DNA from: Rheum nobile
Lineage: Eukaryota > Streptophyta > Magnoliopsida > Caryophyllales > Polygonaceae
Length of the DNA: 64,000 bases
Reading direction: 5' to 3'
Assembly: GCA_027886185.1 (NCBI GenBank)
Contig: WOAB01000041.1
Span: 1,798,001 to 1,862,000, forward strand
Shown here in pieces: positions 48,234 through 60,016 of the stretch. The translations under genes were made by a program, and so were the position numbers. Under the pieces are notes generated by a model, which worked only from the letters and a program-made list of their open reading frames with translations, made no database searches and was not told where the DNA came from. Within the stretch, counting starts at the first letter, position 1. Each line of letters starts with the position of its first letter.

Positions 48234-48907
48234 TGATGAGAATCAAACTCCCAAAGGAGTTCTTCTTCCCAAGAGAAGCTAGATCGTGCCTAAGCTAGGG
48301 CTTCTTCTCCTTCCTTCTTGGCTCCAAGTGGCTCCAAGGTGTTCTTGATGGAAGATGGACGAAGAGAGCTTGAGAACTTGAGGTCTTGGTCTCGGTTTGG
48401 CCGAGACAAAGGAGGGCCAAGGAATCCTCTTGGAGAGAGGATTCTTGGCTGGGATCTTAAGCTTTGGAAACTAGAACAAGTGCTTGTTTGTTTGATGGAT
48501 TCGAATGAGATGAAGAGAGATTGAATTTTGAAGATTTGGAGTTGATAGAAGATAGTGGCTGCCTAGGGGAGTTAAGACTCTACCTTAGGCTTTGTCCACT
48601 CTTTAATTCTTCAACTAGGGGAAAATGAAGGCATTACAAGTGTTTAAATAGTCATGGCATCAAGCCAACAAAGAAAGCTTCTAATGGGCCTTAGTGAGTT
48701 GAAGCCCATGTGCAAATGGCTCTTCACACTCACTAAGGCAAGACTAGTCTAATGAAACTAAATGACTAATAATACAAAGAGGATAAAAGCCATACGGCTT
48801 GGATATAGACGGGCGCATAGATGCCTTGGAATCGAAGCATTGTTGATGCTTGAGTGTCGTGGCATTGATGTGCCGTCATCTTGGTTGTCATGTACCGAGA
48901 CTCATCA
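48234..48907 (-). mobile_element. E2 3' LTR
   Basis: 674 bp, TGATGAG to CTCATCA, with the purine tract on its right. Same length as the other LTR. Confidence 0.92.
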
Positions 48908-48929
48908 CTCTCCCCTTCTTGGCTTCGAA

Positions 48930-49971
48930 GCGTCCTCGCTTCGACGATGTGGGAAGTCCGGGAGATGAAGGAAGTGTGGTGTCACGTCGCCCCTTCTTAA
49001 AGGTGAAGGTGAAGTGAGGGAGACCGCCACTAACACAAAGAAATATGAGCATACGAGAGCCGTCGGGCGGCTCCTTGGGCACCACAAGTTGGGGGGGCTC
49101 ATTGGCAAGCAAGGCAGCCGGCGGGATGGACCTACAACAATGTAACTTAACAAGAAAACGTAAGTCCATCCAATGGCTCGTGGTTGGTCTATGGCTCGCT
49201 CGTGGTTGGTCCCGAAGAATGGCTCTAAGCAAGGCATCGGGGTGGGGGTGGCAACTAGTGTCAAGGAGAATGCCTTTCCCAAATTTCAGCCACCCAAGTT
49301 TCCAAAAATGAACCACAATGCTAGGGTCCCAAGCCAACACAATAGTACGAGGGATTCCATAGAAGTTCGCCTCGATGTCAAATGTTAAGGTAGCTAGCTC
49401 GGTGGTATGGTCCGGGAGTAGGCCAGAAATGCCATGATCTGTCCTAGGGGGTATCTTACCCAACACATAAATGGAATCCCTCCCCTTCTTAAGCATGTGC
49501 AATCCGGTTAGAAAAACCATAGCTAGGTCTTCCCAAAGGGTGGATGGGGGGGAATATGGATGTGTAAGGGCTGGGAGGGTGGAACCTAGGCAAGATAAGG
49601 GCAATTGTAGGTTGGGAGGCATAATCCTCGAAAGTTGCCATGGAAGTAGTGTTCTCAAATGCTCTATGACACTCATTGCCATCCTCAATCAACATCCTCC
49701 TAAAGGTGGCTCTAAGGATACAAAGCTCACACTCTCGGCTAAGGGAAAGGTCACCCCAATAAGGTCTCGCAAGGTCACCCAAAATGGCGCACGCCGGTGA
49801 TAAAGGACTAAGGAGGGTCATGGGTGCATGCAAAGACAAAGTAATGTAAATCATGAAAGTGTAAGCATGGCAAGGAGAGAGAAGCGTATACCTCGGGGAC
49901 AAGATGTTGGCAATCTTGTCCCGATCCTTCTTGTGCCGGCCATCAAAAGGAGAGAGTTCCAAAAGGCCCAT
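48930..49971 (-). pseudogene. E2 decayed integrase-like remnant
   Basis: Between 48888 and 49688 a minus-strand frame keeps an integrase outline: LWEDLAMVFLTGL, KKGRDSIYV, then YGIPRTIVLAWDPS, where SDRD would be expected, and CHP. The expected Asp in the first block (MDF) is Val-Phe, and the second block is altered, so catalysis is lost. Further up to 49971 is low-information sequence with DRDKIANILSPRYT. Confidence 0.65.
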
Positions 49972-50499
49972 CCCATGAGAGCTCCTCGGATGGTCGTGGG
50001 GTGAGAGCTCCTCAGATTGTGAGTTTAGGGGCCGCCGGCCTCCGCGGTAGCTTCACAATGGCGGGAGCAACGAGGGCGCCAGACGAAACGGAAGTGAGGC
50101 GCAAGCCTCCTTCGGTGGGGCAGCCATGGGGCGTCAGCCTCCATGTGGTGGGCTCAAAGGGAAGCCGCTAGGAGTTTCCATGGGGCTGCTCATGGGTATG
50201 GGCAGCGGCCAACCAAGTAGTGGCCGAGCCAAGGGCGTGGCCAGCCGAGCCGCCAACAAGGCAGTGCTCGCCTCGGCGGTGAGGCATGGGCGCGGCGCCA
50301 AGAGGATGGTGGGGGCCGCTCCGTGGATGAGCGCGTCTGGCGGTGGTGGAGAGCCGATAGCCACGATGTGGGCCTTGGAGGCGCATGTCTCCTCGGTTGC
50401 GGGCGCCGGATCGGGCATCGGGCACGGCAGAAGCGTGGGCACCATTGGCGGCCGTGGCACGGGCACCGCAGCTAGTGTGGGCCCGGGCACCATCGGCGG

Positions 50500-51312
50500 T
50501 TATGGCTCGGACACTAGTGTCGTTGGAGTCCTGGGCATCAAGTTCGGCAAAGGCTCAGGCGCCGGGGCCGACAGTGGTGCGGGAGCCGGGGTAGGAAGAC
50601 GCGCGGGCACCGGTTCCGGCGCGGGCTCGGGCACTGGCACCGATGGGGGCGCGACTCTCGGCGTTGGCTGGAGCGCAAGCACGGTGGCGGATGTTGCCAC
50701 TATTGTCGTGCGCTCGGCCCGAATCATGGGCAATTGGAGCTTAATGGAGAGCAAAAGGGCATGCACGACCTCCAGTTGCCGGTTGTTTTCGGCTCTAGTG
50801 GCGCGCAAGGCGGCTTCTTTCTCTTGGCGGCGACTAGCCACCTCGGCGTGGGCAGCGTGCGAGGCATAGGCGGCAGCCTCCTCACGGCGTCGCCTAGCCA
50901 CCTCGGCGCGGGCAATGCGCGAGGCATAGGCGGTAGCCTCCTTATGGCGGTCGCTGGCACGGCGGTTGGCGTGGCGAGGCGGCAGCCAACCCGAGTCATG
51001 GTGGTCGCGCGGGAGCCGGGGCTGGCCTTGGTTGCGGTCATACCTCCGGGGGTACACATCCGCCCATGCCTCTTCTTCAAAGGTCTCCTCATAGCCGTCA
51101 TAGGCTTCCTCCTCTTGATCCCATGCACAATACTCTGTGTCGAACACGGTGAAACGTGGGGTATGATGGCAACGATCCGCATAGCCGGCAGCGGGCCTTG
51201 GGGCGGCGCATGGATAAGAATCCCCATATAAGGACGTGGAATCACGAGCGTGGCTTCGCGGGCGCCGGCCCGGCAGCAGACGAGCCGAATAAGGCCAATA
51301 GGGCTCGGCCAT
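50500..51312 (-). CDS. E2 gag-like N-terminal region with coiled coil
   Basis: The 271-codon frame starts MAEPYWPYSARLLPGR and has an acidic tyrosine-rich stretch. An Ala/Arg/Glu-rich coiled coil follows with two near-repeats (AYASRIARAEVARRRREEA and AYASHAAHAEVASRRQEKEA), then a Pro/Ala/Val tail. The coiled coil resembles the N-terminus of E1 gag, but the gag core and zinc knuckle are absent. It may be a rearranged gag remnant or a protein specific to the non-autonomous family. The frame continues past 50500 in Pro-rich sequence. Function is not inferred. Confidence 0.5.
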   Translation of the reverse strand: MAEPYWPYSARLLPGRRPRSHARDSTSLYGDSYPCAAPRPAAGYADRCHHTPRFTVFDTEYCAWDQEEEAYDGYEETFEEEAWADVYPRRYDRNQGQPRLPRDHHDSGWLPPRHANRRASDRHKEATAYASRIARAEVARRRREEAAAYASHAAHAEVASRRQEKEAALRATRAENNRQLEVVHALLLSIKLQLPMIRAERTTIVATSATVLALQPTPRVAPPSVPVPEPAPEPVPARLPTPAPAPLSAPAPEPLPNLMPRTPTTLVSEP

Positions 51313-52846
51313 GGGGACTCACCTAGCACAAGCAAGAGGCAATCCAAGTAAAGAGTCCCACGCAAACAAAGCAATGCATACTTAACACAAAATGAATACC
51401 TTAGGCCTACGACAATCTAAACCAAGCAATTCAAGCAAGAAGGCAAGCAAATCAATGATCTAGGCTAGGCAACCAAGGTAATCACAAGTATCCCAAAGTA
51501 GGCTCAAGCAAAGGAGATGGATGGTCAAGAGCATGTAACTTAAGGTCATGGGGCGGGCTAAGTCAATTCCAAGCAAGGCCCAAGTGGATGACTTAGACTA
51601 GATGGGAGAAAGCCTAAGGTGACAATGGATGTCAAGTCTAGGCTAGAACACAATTCGGCCTCCCTTAAGGGCCCAAAGAAGGAGACAAGTGGTGATAAGC
51701 CAACCTAGAAGAATATGGAGAGATAAGCTTAGTGGTCCATGGTGCCAAGGGGAGGTGAGAGAGCCCACCAAAGATGTGACCCAACCAAGGAGAAGAAATA
51801 AAATGGGAGTGGGCCTTCTTTATTTTTGTGATTTCCGAATTCTGTTTTTTTTTTTTTTGATGGGCCTTGTTGCCTTTTTCTTGGCCTCTTGATTTGATTA
51901 AGGCTTTTGCTAAAACGTGTAAAGGAAGGCCCAAATGGATAACATGTAACTAAAGAAGAGGTGGGGTCACAACAATGCCCTTGAATGAGACTTAGGGCTG
52001 GCACACATAGGTTTTATTTATGATTGGAAGACAATGTCCCTTTTGGGTATGGGACAAGGTGAAGAAAAGGGGAAAGAGGATTGTTGACTTGCCACAAAAG
52101 ATCCCTTCTTTTAGAAACCCACAAAAGTAAGCTTCCAAGCACTCTATCCCACACCAAATCAGCCAAGAGACACCCTTGGAATTTTCCCAAGTAGGCTAAG
52201 ACAACCAAAAAAGCCAAGTAGGAAAGCACTTTGAACCTTTACCCAAATTACTAAGGTCACATGCAAGACATAAGGATTCAAACAAAGGAGCAAGCAAGGG
52301 CAAGGGTCACGTGGCTGGCTATGGGGGAAGGTGGTGGTGGTTGTAGGGTGGTGGTGGTGGCAGCAAGGTGGCAGATGCAGTGGTTCGGTCGCCGGAGGTG
52401 GTGGTTCAGTCGCCGAAAAGTGATTTTTTTTTGCGTTTTTGGGGCTGTTTTTGGGAGGTTTTGGGTGGGGATGAACAAGGCACGAAAATAAACACTTAAA
52501 CTAGCATGGAAACAAGAAAAAAGGGCATGGAAACAAGAAAAATCTGAGCATGAAAAACAAGAAAATTTGAAGCTAACAAGAGAGAGTCTAGGCCTAGGAC
52601 ATGCTCAACATGAAAACACAAGGAATTTCGTGCAAGGCTATGAAACTAAGCATGAAACACTGAATTTGAACAACTCATACAAGACATGAAAAGCAATAAA
52701 AAAAAATCAAGCTAACAAGAGAGATTATATGCCTAGAACATGAAAACAACAAGGGATTTCGTGTAAGCTATGAAACTAAGCATGAAAAATCTGAACTTGA
52801 AGAAGGAGAAAGGAAACTTAGCTTGGCTTTGACTCTTGATACCAAT

Positions 52847-53520
52847 TGATGAGAATCAAACTCCCAAAGGAGTTCTTCTTCCCAAGAGAAGCTAGATCGT
52901 GCCTAAGCTAGGGCTTCTTCTCCTTCCTTCTTGGCTCCAAGTGGCTCCAAGGTGTTCTTGATGGAAGATGGACGAAGAGAGCTTGAGAACTTGAGGTCTT
53001 GGTCTCGGTTTGGCCGAGACAAAGGAGGGCCAAGGAATCCTCTTGGAGAGAGGATTCTTGGCTGGGATCTTAAGCTTTGTAAACTAGAACAAGTGCTTGT
53101 TTGTTTGATGGATTCGAATGAGATGAAGAGAGATTGAATGTTGAAGATTTGGAATTGATAGAGGATAGTGGCTGCCTAGGGGAGTTAAGACTCTACCTTA
53201 GGCTTTAGCCACTCTTTAATTCTTCAACTAGGGGAAAAGGAAGGCATTACAAGTGTTTAAATAGTCATGGCATCAAGCCAACAAAGAAAGCTTCTAATGA
53301 GCCTTAGTGAGTTGAAGCCCATGTGCAAATGGATCTTCACACTCACTAAGGCAAGACTAGGCTAATGAAACTAAATGACTAATAATACAAAGAGGATAAA
53401 AGCCATACGACTTGGATATAGACGGGCGCATAGATGCCTTGGAATCGAAGCATTGTCGATGCTTGAGTGTCATGGCATTGATGCGCCGTCATCTTGGTTG
53501 TCATGTACCGGGACTCATCA
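52847..53520 (-). mobile_element. E2 5' LTR
   Basis: 674 bp, preceded on the left by the initiator-Met-like primer site at about 52830-52846. Nearly identical to 48234-48907. Confidence 0.92.
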
Positions 53521-53946
53521 GTGGTCGTAGTAGCTCGGTTCCCGGGGCGGTGGTAAGCGCTCGGCAAAGGCCCGGGCATCAGAAGGCGGTGAAGGGTGCA
53601 TAGGCCCCTTGCCCCGAGCTTGCGCCGTGGGATCATGGGGGGCCTCGACCGGGCCATGGGATGAAGCGCCGGTGTAGATGGGCGCGGGCCGGGCCATGGG
53701 ATGCGGCGTCACGGTCGGCACGGTTGCTTGAGGGCCGGCTGCAATGGTAGCCAAGCTAAGCTCGAGGGCGGCCATGCGCGCATCGACGACCTCCTTTTCA
53801 CGGCGGAGCACGGCCAATTCAGTGTGGGCCGCGCGCAAGGCCTCGGCGGCAGCCTCCTTGACTCGGCTTTCCTCAGCAAGCCTAGCCATGAAGGACTCGA
53901 GGGGAGAGTGTTGGCGTGGAGCTCCGAGGGCTCCTATTGCCGGCAT
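53521..53946 (-). pseudogene. E1 gag, N-terminal part (right of E2)
   Basis: The minus-strand frame starts MPAIGALGAPRQHSPLE and has a coiled coil (EESRVKEAAAEALRAAHTEL). It ends in PPPREPSYYDH at the GTGGT target site, where E2 is inserted. The same frame resumes left of E2. Confidence 0.8.
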
Positions 53947-55165
53947 CCATGGGATCCTCCATGTGTGGACTCACCTATAAGAGGCCACAAAGCAAACCAA
54001 GTAACCAATTCACAAGGAACAAGTAAAGTAACTTAAGAAGGAAGACAATGAAATGATGCCTAAGACACAATCACACACAAAGTCAAAGGCTCAAACAAGA
54101 AGAGGCAAGGTGGAGCATTGCATGTGTCTTGAGAATTTGGGTGGAACCAAGGCACTTCCAACCCATGCCAACTTGTATCCTTTAGGCTAAGTAGTAAAGT
54201 CCAAGTTGAAACTTAGGATGACAAGCCTAATGGGAGTATCAATTCGGCCACCCTATGGACCATAGAAGAGTGAAGTAGTCATGGCAAAGGACTAGAGGAA
54301 CATGGGGGGAAGGGCTTAGTGGCCCAAGTTGCCAAGTGGGGGTGGGAGAGCCCACCAAGGGTTGTGGCCCAACCGAAGAGAGGAAAGAGGCTTGGCCTTC
54401 CCTTTGCTTTGCTCGTTTTTTTTTGTATTCGGGTCTTGTTGCCTTTTTTCTTGACCTCTTGAAATTTGTTAGGCTTTTTCTAAAGCAAAGAGGAGTAAGC
54501 CGAAATGGATAACTTGTGTCTTGGAAAAGAAAGTGGAGCCACAACAATTTTTGTTTGCTTTTGGGAAATGGTGGCAACAAGGGTAGTGTTTTGTTTTGAC
54601 ATACCAAGGTCCCTTTTTTTTTGGGGGGGGGGGGGGGGCAAGGCTAGAGAAAAGAAGAAAAGGAAGGTTGCCTTTTGCCACAAATGATTTCGGCCCTTTT
54701 TGGAATCCCACTAAGAAAGCTTCTTTGCAATCCTTCCACTATCAAATCAGCCAAAGGTACAATTTGTCCATTACCCAAAACGGCTAAAGGAGCCAAAGAA
54801 GGACAAGGAGGAAGGTGGGTGTGGTCCCTCCCAAAGGACAAGGCACATGTAAGTGGTGGATTTAAATTGGAGCAAGTACACACATGGTCGGCTGGGGGTA
54901 GGGGCTGGGCGGCAGTATGGGAGGTGGTGAATGGTGCTATGGTGGCAGGGATGGTGGTCCGGCGACCGGTGGTGGTGGTGGGCAGTGGAAGTGATGTTTT
55001 TGGTGCATTTTTTGGAGTGAAATAAAGAGCAACTAATCTCTAATCAATTTCATCATGCAAATATGAAAAAAAATCATGCAAGGAAGGGAAAAACTGAACA
55101 CAAAAACACCATGGAACAAGAAGAAAACTCAAGCAAATAAGAAGAAAAAAGAAAGATGAACATAA
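53947..55165. other. E1 5' leader, without its 5' LTR
   Basis: Non-coding. It resembles the leader of E2 in composition (CATGGAACAAGAAG, AAGCAA words). It holds a T9G16 run ending at about 54638 that should be treated with caution in assemblies. The expected TGATGAG LTR is not found; sequence changes to SIRE-like near 55165. Confidence 0.55.
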
Positions 55166-56309
55166 ACACATGGTTTTTGGAATCTTCACTGTGTTTTTTA
55201 TGATGCCAAAAGGAGGAAAATGACAGGTAGCTTTGGTTGAGGGGGAATAGCACATGGTTTCATATGTTGCTGTGTTGAGGGGAACTATTATGGTCTTGTG
55301 TGGAGAACCTTTCCCCATACAACTGTCTTTATCTCGTATGTATATGCTTTATTGTCAATGATGTTTGTCACCATCAAAAAGGGGGAATTTGTTGAATTCC
55401 TTAGGTTTTGATAGTGACAAACATTCAACTAATCTGGGTACTAAGTGTTTCAGGAACAATGACAGTTGTCTCAGGGAACCATTGCAGCGAAGGATCGAAG
55501 AGGGAACAAAGCTCTATTCATGTGCTTTGTTACCTCTGAAGGACCAACAACGTCGAACAAGATCGAAGCTGCGAATGGAAAGAAGAATACAGCGTGCCAT
55601 TTATGGAAACAAATCAAACGCAGAATCATGCACGCGGTCAAGGATGAATGACTTCGGCTCCAAGGATCAAGCCGATTTGAGAAGATATGGAGAGAGAAGC
55701 CCGATTGTGTTATCTTAGGAAAACCTTCCTAAGATAAGATAATTGGAGAGAGAGAGTACTCTATCTTATCCAAATATATTAATTTACGGAATCCTTCCTT
55801 CAAATTAATATAGACGGTTGGGATATTATTCCCTCTACAAAATCATATCTTCTTGTTGCCTTATTTGGATAAATCATATCTTGTTACATTTAGGGTTTGC
55901 CGAGTTGTATTTAATAGAGGTATGGATTCATTTCTATGTAACGACGACGACGGAAAATAGAGAGAACGAAAAGAAGAAAGAAAAAAAGTGAGGTGTGTGT
56001 AAGTCTTTGAGGGTTGAGTTTGATTCATCGTTGTAGAAGAGGTTTCGAGTCTAGCTGGTTGTTTAGATGTCGAAGTCCAGGATACAAGTGTAATCAAGCA
56101 AGAAATCAATAAGACAAGTACACGCTTCAAAATCCTCTCAAGCGAAAGCTTGAAGGTAGTGGTTTTTCCCTGAGAAGCTAGTTTTGCTAATCAGGGTTTC
56201 CACTATATATCGTGAGTTCGTTCGTTATCTTTCCTGCTATATTTATCCGCTGCAACTTCTGTGGGAACAAAGCTTTTGTTCCCTCAGACATAACTCTAAC
56301 GATCCAACA
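55166..56309 (+). mobile_element. 3' end fragment of a second SIRE-like element with LTR
   Basis: A PPT-like block (TGATGCCAAAAGGAGGAAAA) near 55200 and the PPT proper (ATCAAAAAGGGGGAA, ending 55387) precede an LTR at 55390-56309. The LTR has TGTTGAATTCC / GATCCAACA ends, 920 bp. The layout matches the first element at 1-2797, but sequences differ in detail. No coding region remains. Confidence 0.75.
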
Positions 56310-56543
56310 TGTGCTTTGCCAGACAAACACGCAGTGAGGTCACTAGGTCTGGCCAAAAGCAAGCGACGCTCACATTTGCCTTGCAACGGAGGCGTCTGCG
56401 GCAACGGCATGGCCAACTTTGTCGATGGCGAGGCGCTGGTCGATTTTTTGTTGGGCACTTGGTGTCCCAGCGGTGGTGTTGTTCCTCTTCTTGTCAGTGC
56501 CTAAGGAAGACGAAATTTTGCCATAATTTGAGGAGTTTTGCCT

Positions 56544-57491
56544 CTAGAGTGCCTCTGGGGACTCGTTGGACCTAGTAGATGCGGCCTCAATGGCCTTCTG
56601 GCGATCGCGTTCAACCTGGTCCTGCAAGATCTCATGGGGAGACATTGGATGCAAGGTGACGCGCTTCCCATGGTAATTGAACACATAAGTGTTCAAATAG
56701 CCATCATGGAGCACGCGTCTGTCGAATTGCCATGGGCGCCCAAGCAAAATATGGGTGGCGTCCATTGCAATGACATCACATAAAATGGAATCACAGTATT
56801 GCCCTATCGAAAAGGAAATTAAACATTGGCGAGATAATGTGTTACCTGGACTTGAAGAAATCCATTAGAGGGCATAAGGTTGGGGATGAGGCGTTGTAGG
56901 CAACTTGAAGTGTGTCATGACCTTCTCATTGACAATGTTAGCACATGATCCTCCATCAACTATGACACTCAAGGAAGTCGTCTGGACGAAAGCCCTTGTG
57001 TGGAACAAGTTCTTGCGTTGATCATGGAGGCTCGCTTCCTTTACTGTGAGGAGACGACGTGTCACCAAGCTCAATGGTATGCCTGCGTGCAGAGAAGCGG
57101 GTTCACAGTCGTAGGCGTCTTCCTCCTCTTTGATGCCTTCATCGATGGCCTCTAGGGTTTGCTCCTCGTCGTCGCAAGACTCGTAGCCGGCGGCGGCCGT
57201 GGAGAACAAAACCTTTCGAGCGTTTGGGCAATCCTTCTTATAGTGGCCTCTTCCACCACACTTGTAACACTCAAGGTCGCGCGCGATCTGTGCCCACTGG
57301 AGCTTGTCTGGGCGCGTTCTGGCGCGGCGCGGTGCTAGGCGTCGACGGCTTCGCTTTGGGGGCTTGGCTCGACGCGACTGTTGTAGAGACACTAGGGCGA
57401 ACATGAGTATAAGGCAATCCACTGGGGTTAGAAGAATACCTCTGTTGGCCACTTGGAAAAGTGTAAGACTTTCGGTGAGAGATTTGTGCAT
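56544..57491 (-). pseudogene. E3 zinc knuckle and protease region, frame broken
   Basis: One frame (57491-56865) has the CCHC knuckle CYKCGGRGHYKKDC and protease-like VDGGSCANIVNEKV. A second frame (56765-56544) has HILLGRPWQFDRR, the next protease-linked block. A stop or frameshift falls around 56770-56865. The order matches the E1 ORF. Confidence 0.78.
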
Positions 57492-58966
57492 GGATTTGCA
57501 TCGCCGTGTGTGTGAGGGTGTTCAAGTCTTTGATGGGAAAAATCTCGAGTTGATCACGGATGTTGATGTTCAAGCCACTCAAGAATTTCGTCCTCAAAGT
57601 CGATGGTGCAACGGAGATGTTGGCCTTGTAATACATGTCTTCAAGCTTGGAAAAGAACTCGAGTGGAGTCATTGACCCTTGGCGAGCCATGGCAATTTCC
57701 ATTCTCATTTGATTCCTATAGTCTGGAGGCACGTATTTCTTGGTCATTACGTAGACTAGTTGATGCCATTCAGTGACCCGTGTTCAGTGGCGACGCACGC
57801 AGTCATCCTCGAAGCGATGCCACCACACTCGGGCTGCTCCTCGAAAGTGAAGTGTCGCGGCGTAAACATGCTCCTCAGGAGGAACGCGGCAATAGCGTAG
57901 GGTGTATTCCGTAGCCTGCACCCATTCAAGAAAAAATAGATGGATTGTATTCACCAAAGAAATGCTCGATCTTTACCTTGACTTCGTGTCGTTGGTATCG
58001 AGGCTGGGCAGGTGCTTGGTTGAACGCGTTGTTTGGCGCGGCGGCGTAGAGAGGATTCTCATAGGCGCGCACACCATGGGGTCTATCGCGTCCAACCTGG
58101 CGTCTATCGCGGTCTTGGTGATCTTCACCGCGAGCAAACTCATCCCTTGGCGCGTAGGCGTCGGCGCGTCGGCGTCTTCGCGACTGGGTGTCATAGTCGG
58201 CTCGACGAATGTCCCTTGGTATAACATCGCGGCGCTCGCCGCCAATGTCACGAACGCGTTCTCCTTGGGGTTGGAGATGCGGTGGAGGTATCCAATCTGA
58301 AGGGTGATCCTGCAATTCAAGTGGATCTCCAAGAGAGGGCTGAAAAAAAATAGGGTTGACCATACCTGAGTCATGGATCTCCTCGTCGTCATACTCGTCG
58401 AAGTTGTCGTGGACATTGGGTGTGATCGACGTGTAGCCATCGGATCCGTAACGCGGCATCCGAACACTTTGGTGTCGAAGATGATCGTGTACATCATGGC
58501 TCCGTGGCTGGGTAGTTAGGGTCCTCAATTGTTCATCGCGTCGCGTATGCCCACTTGGTCGGCGACTGGGTCTCCTTGGCGTCGCGTCGGCTTGCTCGGC
58601 TCGGCGAGGGCGGCCTTCGCGTGGCGCTGAGCCCGGTACTCGTCTCTGGGTTCTCCTAGAGGCATAGCGAACATCAAAGTTGTATGGTTCAGAAAACTCA
58701 TCGTGAGTGTCTTTTGTTTCGCGGTCGTTGTCGGAGCCGGTGTCGAAGCCAGCGGGTGTGGCTCTGGGCACGTAGCGGTCCGTGTGCGAAACGAAGCCTT
58801 GGCGACTCTCGATGACACTTTGCATACGATTGAGTTGTGGTTGATGATGAGATGTAGAAGGCATGATTCCTTTGCCTTTGTCTACTCTTGTCTTCGATGG
58901 ACCGGCGTCGGTGGCTCGTGGTTGAGCTGGCGCGTCCATAGCACTTAATGGAGTTGGAGTGGGCAC
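57271..58966 (-). pseudogene. E3 gag, frame broken
   Basis: The N-terminal frame (58966-57926) is long and Arg/Asp-rich, ending with VKIEHFFGEYNPS at the start of the gag core. The gag core continues from 57747 (MTKKYVPPDYRNQMRMEIA, then NINIRDQLEIF). The region between 57750 and 57925 is in other frames, so at least one frameshift separates them. Confidence 0.75.
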
Positions 58967-60016
58967 GAGTTGTGCCGCGCGTTCTCTGGCTTCAAATTGA
59001 GAAACGCGTTGACAAAGAGCTTGGATCTCTCATTGCTCCTCGGACAACTCCATGATGGGGTCTTGTTGTGGGGGGTCAATCGGGGGTTGGTCTAGACCCA
59101 ACGGCGGTGGATGTGGGTTGGTGTTGTCGACTCCAAGTTGGTCTTCACTTTGTCCAACCGTCATGTTACCTATAACAATATGGCCAGACATGGGAGTAAA
59201 AACGAACCAAAAGACAACAAAGAACAACAACCAAGAAAATCACTAGTCAAGTCACAAAGTTCACGTAGGTAGGGCTAGTTTGGCTTGCCGGAGGGTGGCT
59301 TGGCTTGCACAAGAGATGGTATATCAAGCAAGTTGCAATCAAACAAACAAGAACAAATTGAAACCCTAAAACAAACGTAAACAAAGTAACCTAATTAGCA
59401 AGAAATCACCTTCTAGGAAGCTTGACCTAGACGGCGGAGGGGTTGAGAAGATGAGCTTAGACCGAGTCGAGTGGGTTAGGGTTGTCTTATTTTGGCTTTA
59501 CCTAACTTTGAAAACTTTTTTTTTTGAATATCTTTTTGATATCTTTTTTTTTCCTTTTTTTTTTAATATCCGAGATCTTATCTTTTGATCTTTTCGGATT
59601 TGTAAAAGGAAACAAAAGAAAACGGCCTAAGTAACAAGAATATCACAAGTGTGATCTTTAGAGATAGGAGAGAGAAAATAAGATTTGATTTGATATCTTA
59701 TAAGGAAATTCGGCTAACTTAACTAAAAAGCAAAATCTAGCAAACAAGAAAACTCTATCCACGCGTGAAACAAGGAAACAAAATATTCTAGCATGCAAGA
59801 TAACAAATTACCTAACACACCAAAACTTAGGGAACAAGGAAAAAAATTCCGGCCAAGATATGATCTTGTAGAAACCGAGTAGGTGATGCAAATATGGACA
59901 CTTTGGTTTTTCTCAAGATCTTACGAAAACAAACGATGGGGGTCAAGAAATTTTTTTGTGAACAAGATGTAAACTTGAGTTCGTGACTTACAAGACTGCT
60001 GGGCTCTAATGCCAGT
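58967..60016. other. E3 5' leader and primer-binding site
   Basis: No gene. Just before the LTR edge the minus strand reads TGGCATTAGAGCCC, close to the initiator-Met primer site. The leader has a T-rich tract (59515-59565) and repeats of AACAAG/CAAGAA. Confidence 0.6.

Larger units (their letters stand above)
48234..53520 (-). mobile_element. E2: non-autonomous gypsy-type element inserted in E1 gag
   Basis: Two 674-bp LTRs (48234-48907 and 52847-53520) are flanked by GTGGT at 48229-48233 and 53521-53525, a perfect 5-bp duplication. The LTRs differ at about 15 positions by eye with no indel (about 98% identity), so insertion is fairly recent. A PPT (AAGAAGGGGAGAG, minus strand) abuts the 3' LTR, and an initiator-Met-like primer site (TTGGTATCAAGAG) abuts the 5' LTR. 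The internal 3.9 kb has only a partial gag-like frame and a decayed integrase fragment. Confidence 0.92.
35272..55165 (-). mobile_element. E1: Ty3/gypsy element split by two later insertions
   Basis: Element on the minus strand: 3' LTR 35272-36123, integrase 36180-37063, [E4 insertion], integrase zinc finger 44928-45114, RNase H/protease/zinc knuckle 45045-47246, gag 47110-48233, [E2 insertion], gag start 53521-53946, then leader to about 55165. The 5' LTR is missing; the leader runs into a SIRE-like fragment. Internal homology and a conserved PPT (AAGAAGGGGAGAG before TGATGAG) tie the pieces together. The lineage resembles CRM-type chromoviruses by motif recall; not tested. Confidence 0.8.

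Noticed and set aside
48318..48524. 68-codon frame repeated at 52931-53137
   Set aside because: It lies in both E2 LTRs, so the repetition is explained by the LTR pair.
50126..50869. 247-codon plus-strand Gly/Ala/Ser-rich frame
   Set aside because: It is antisense to the E2 gag-like ORF in GC-rich sequence; the composition explains the open frame.
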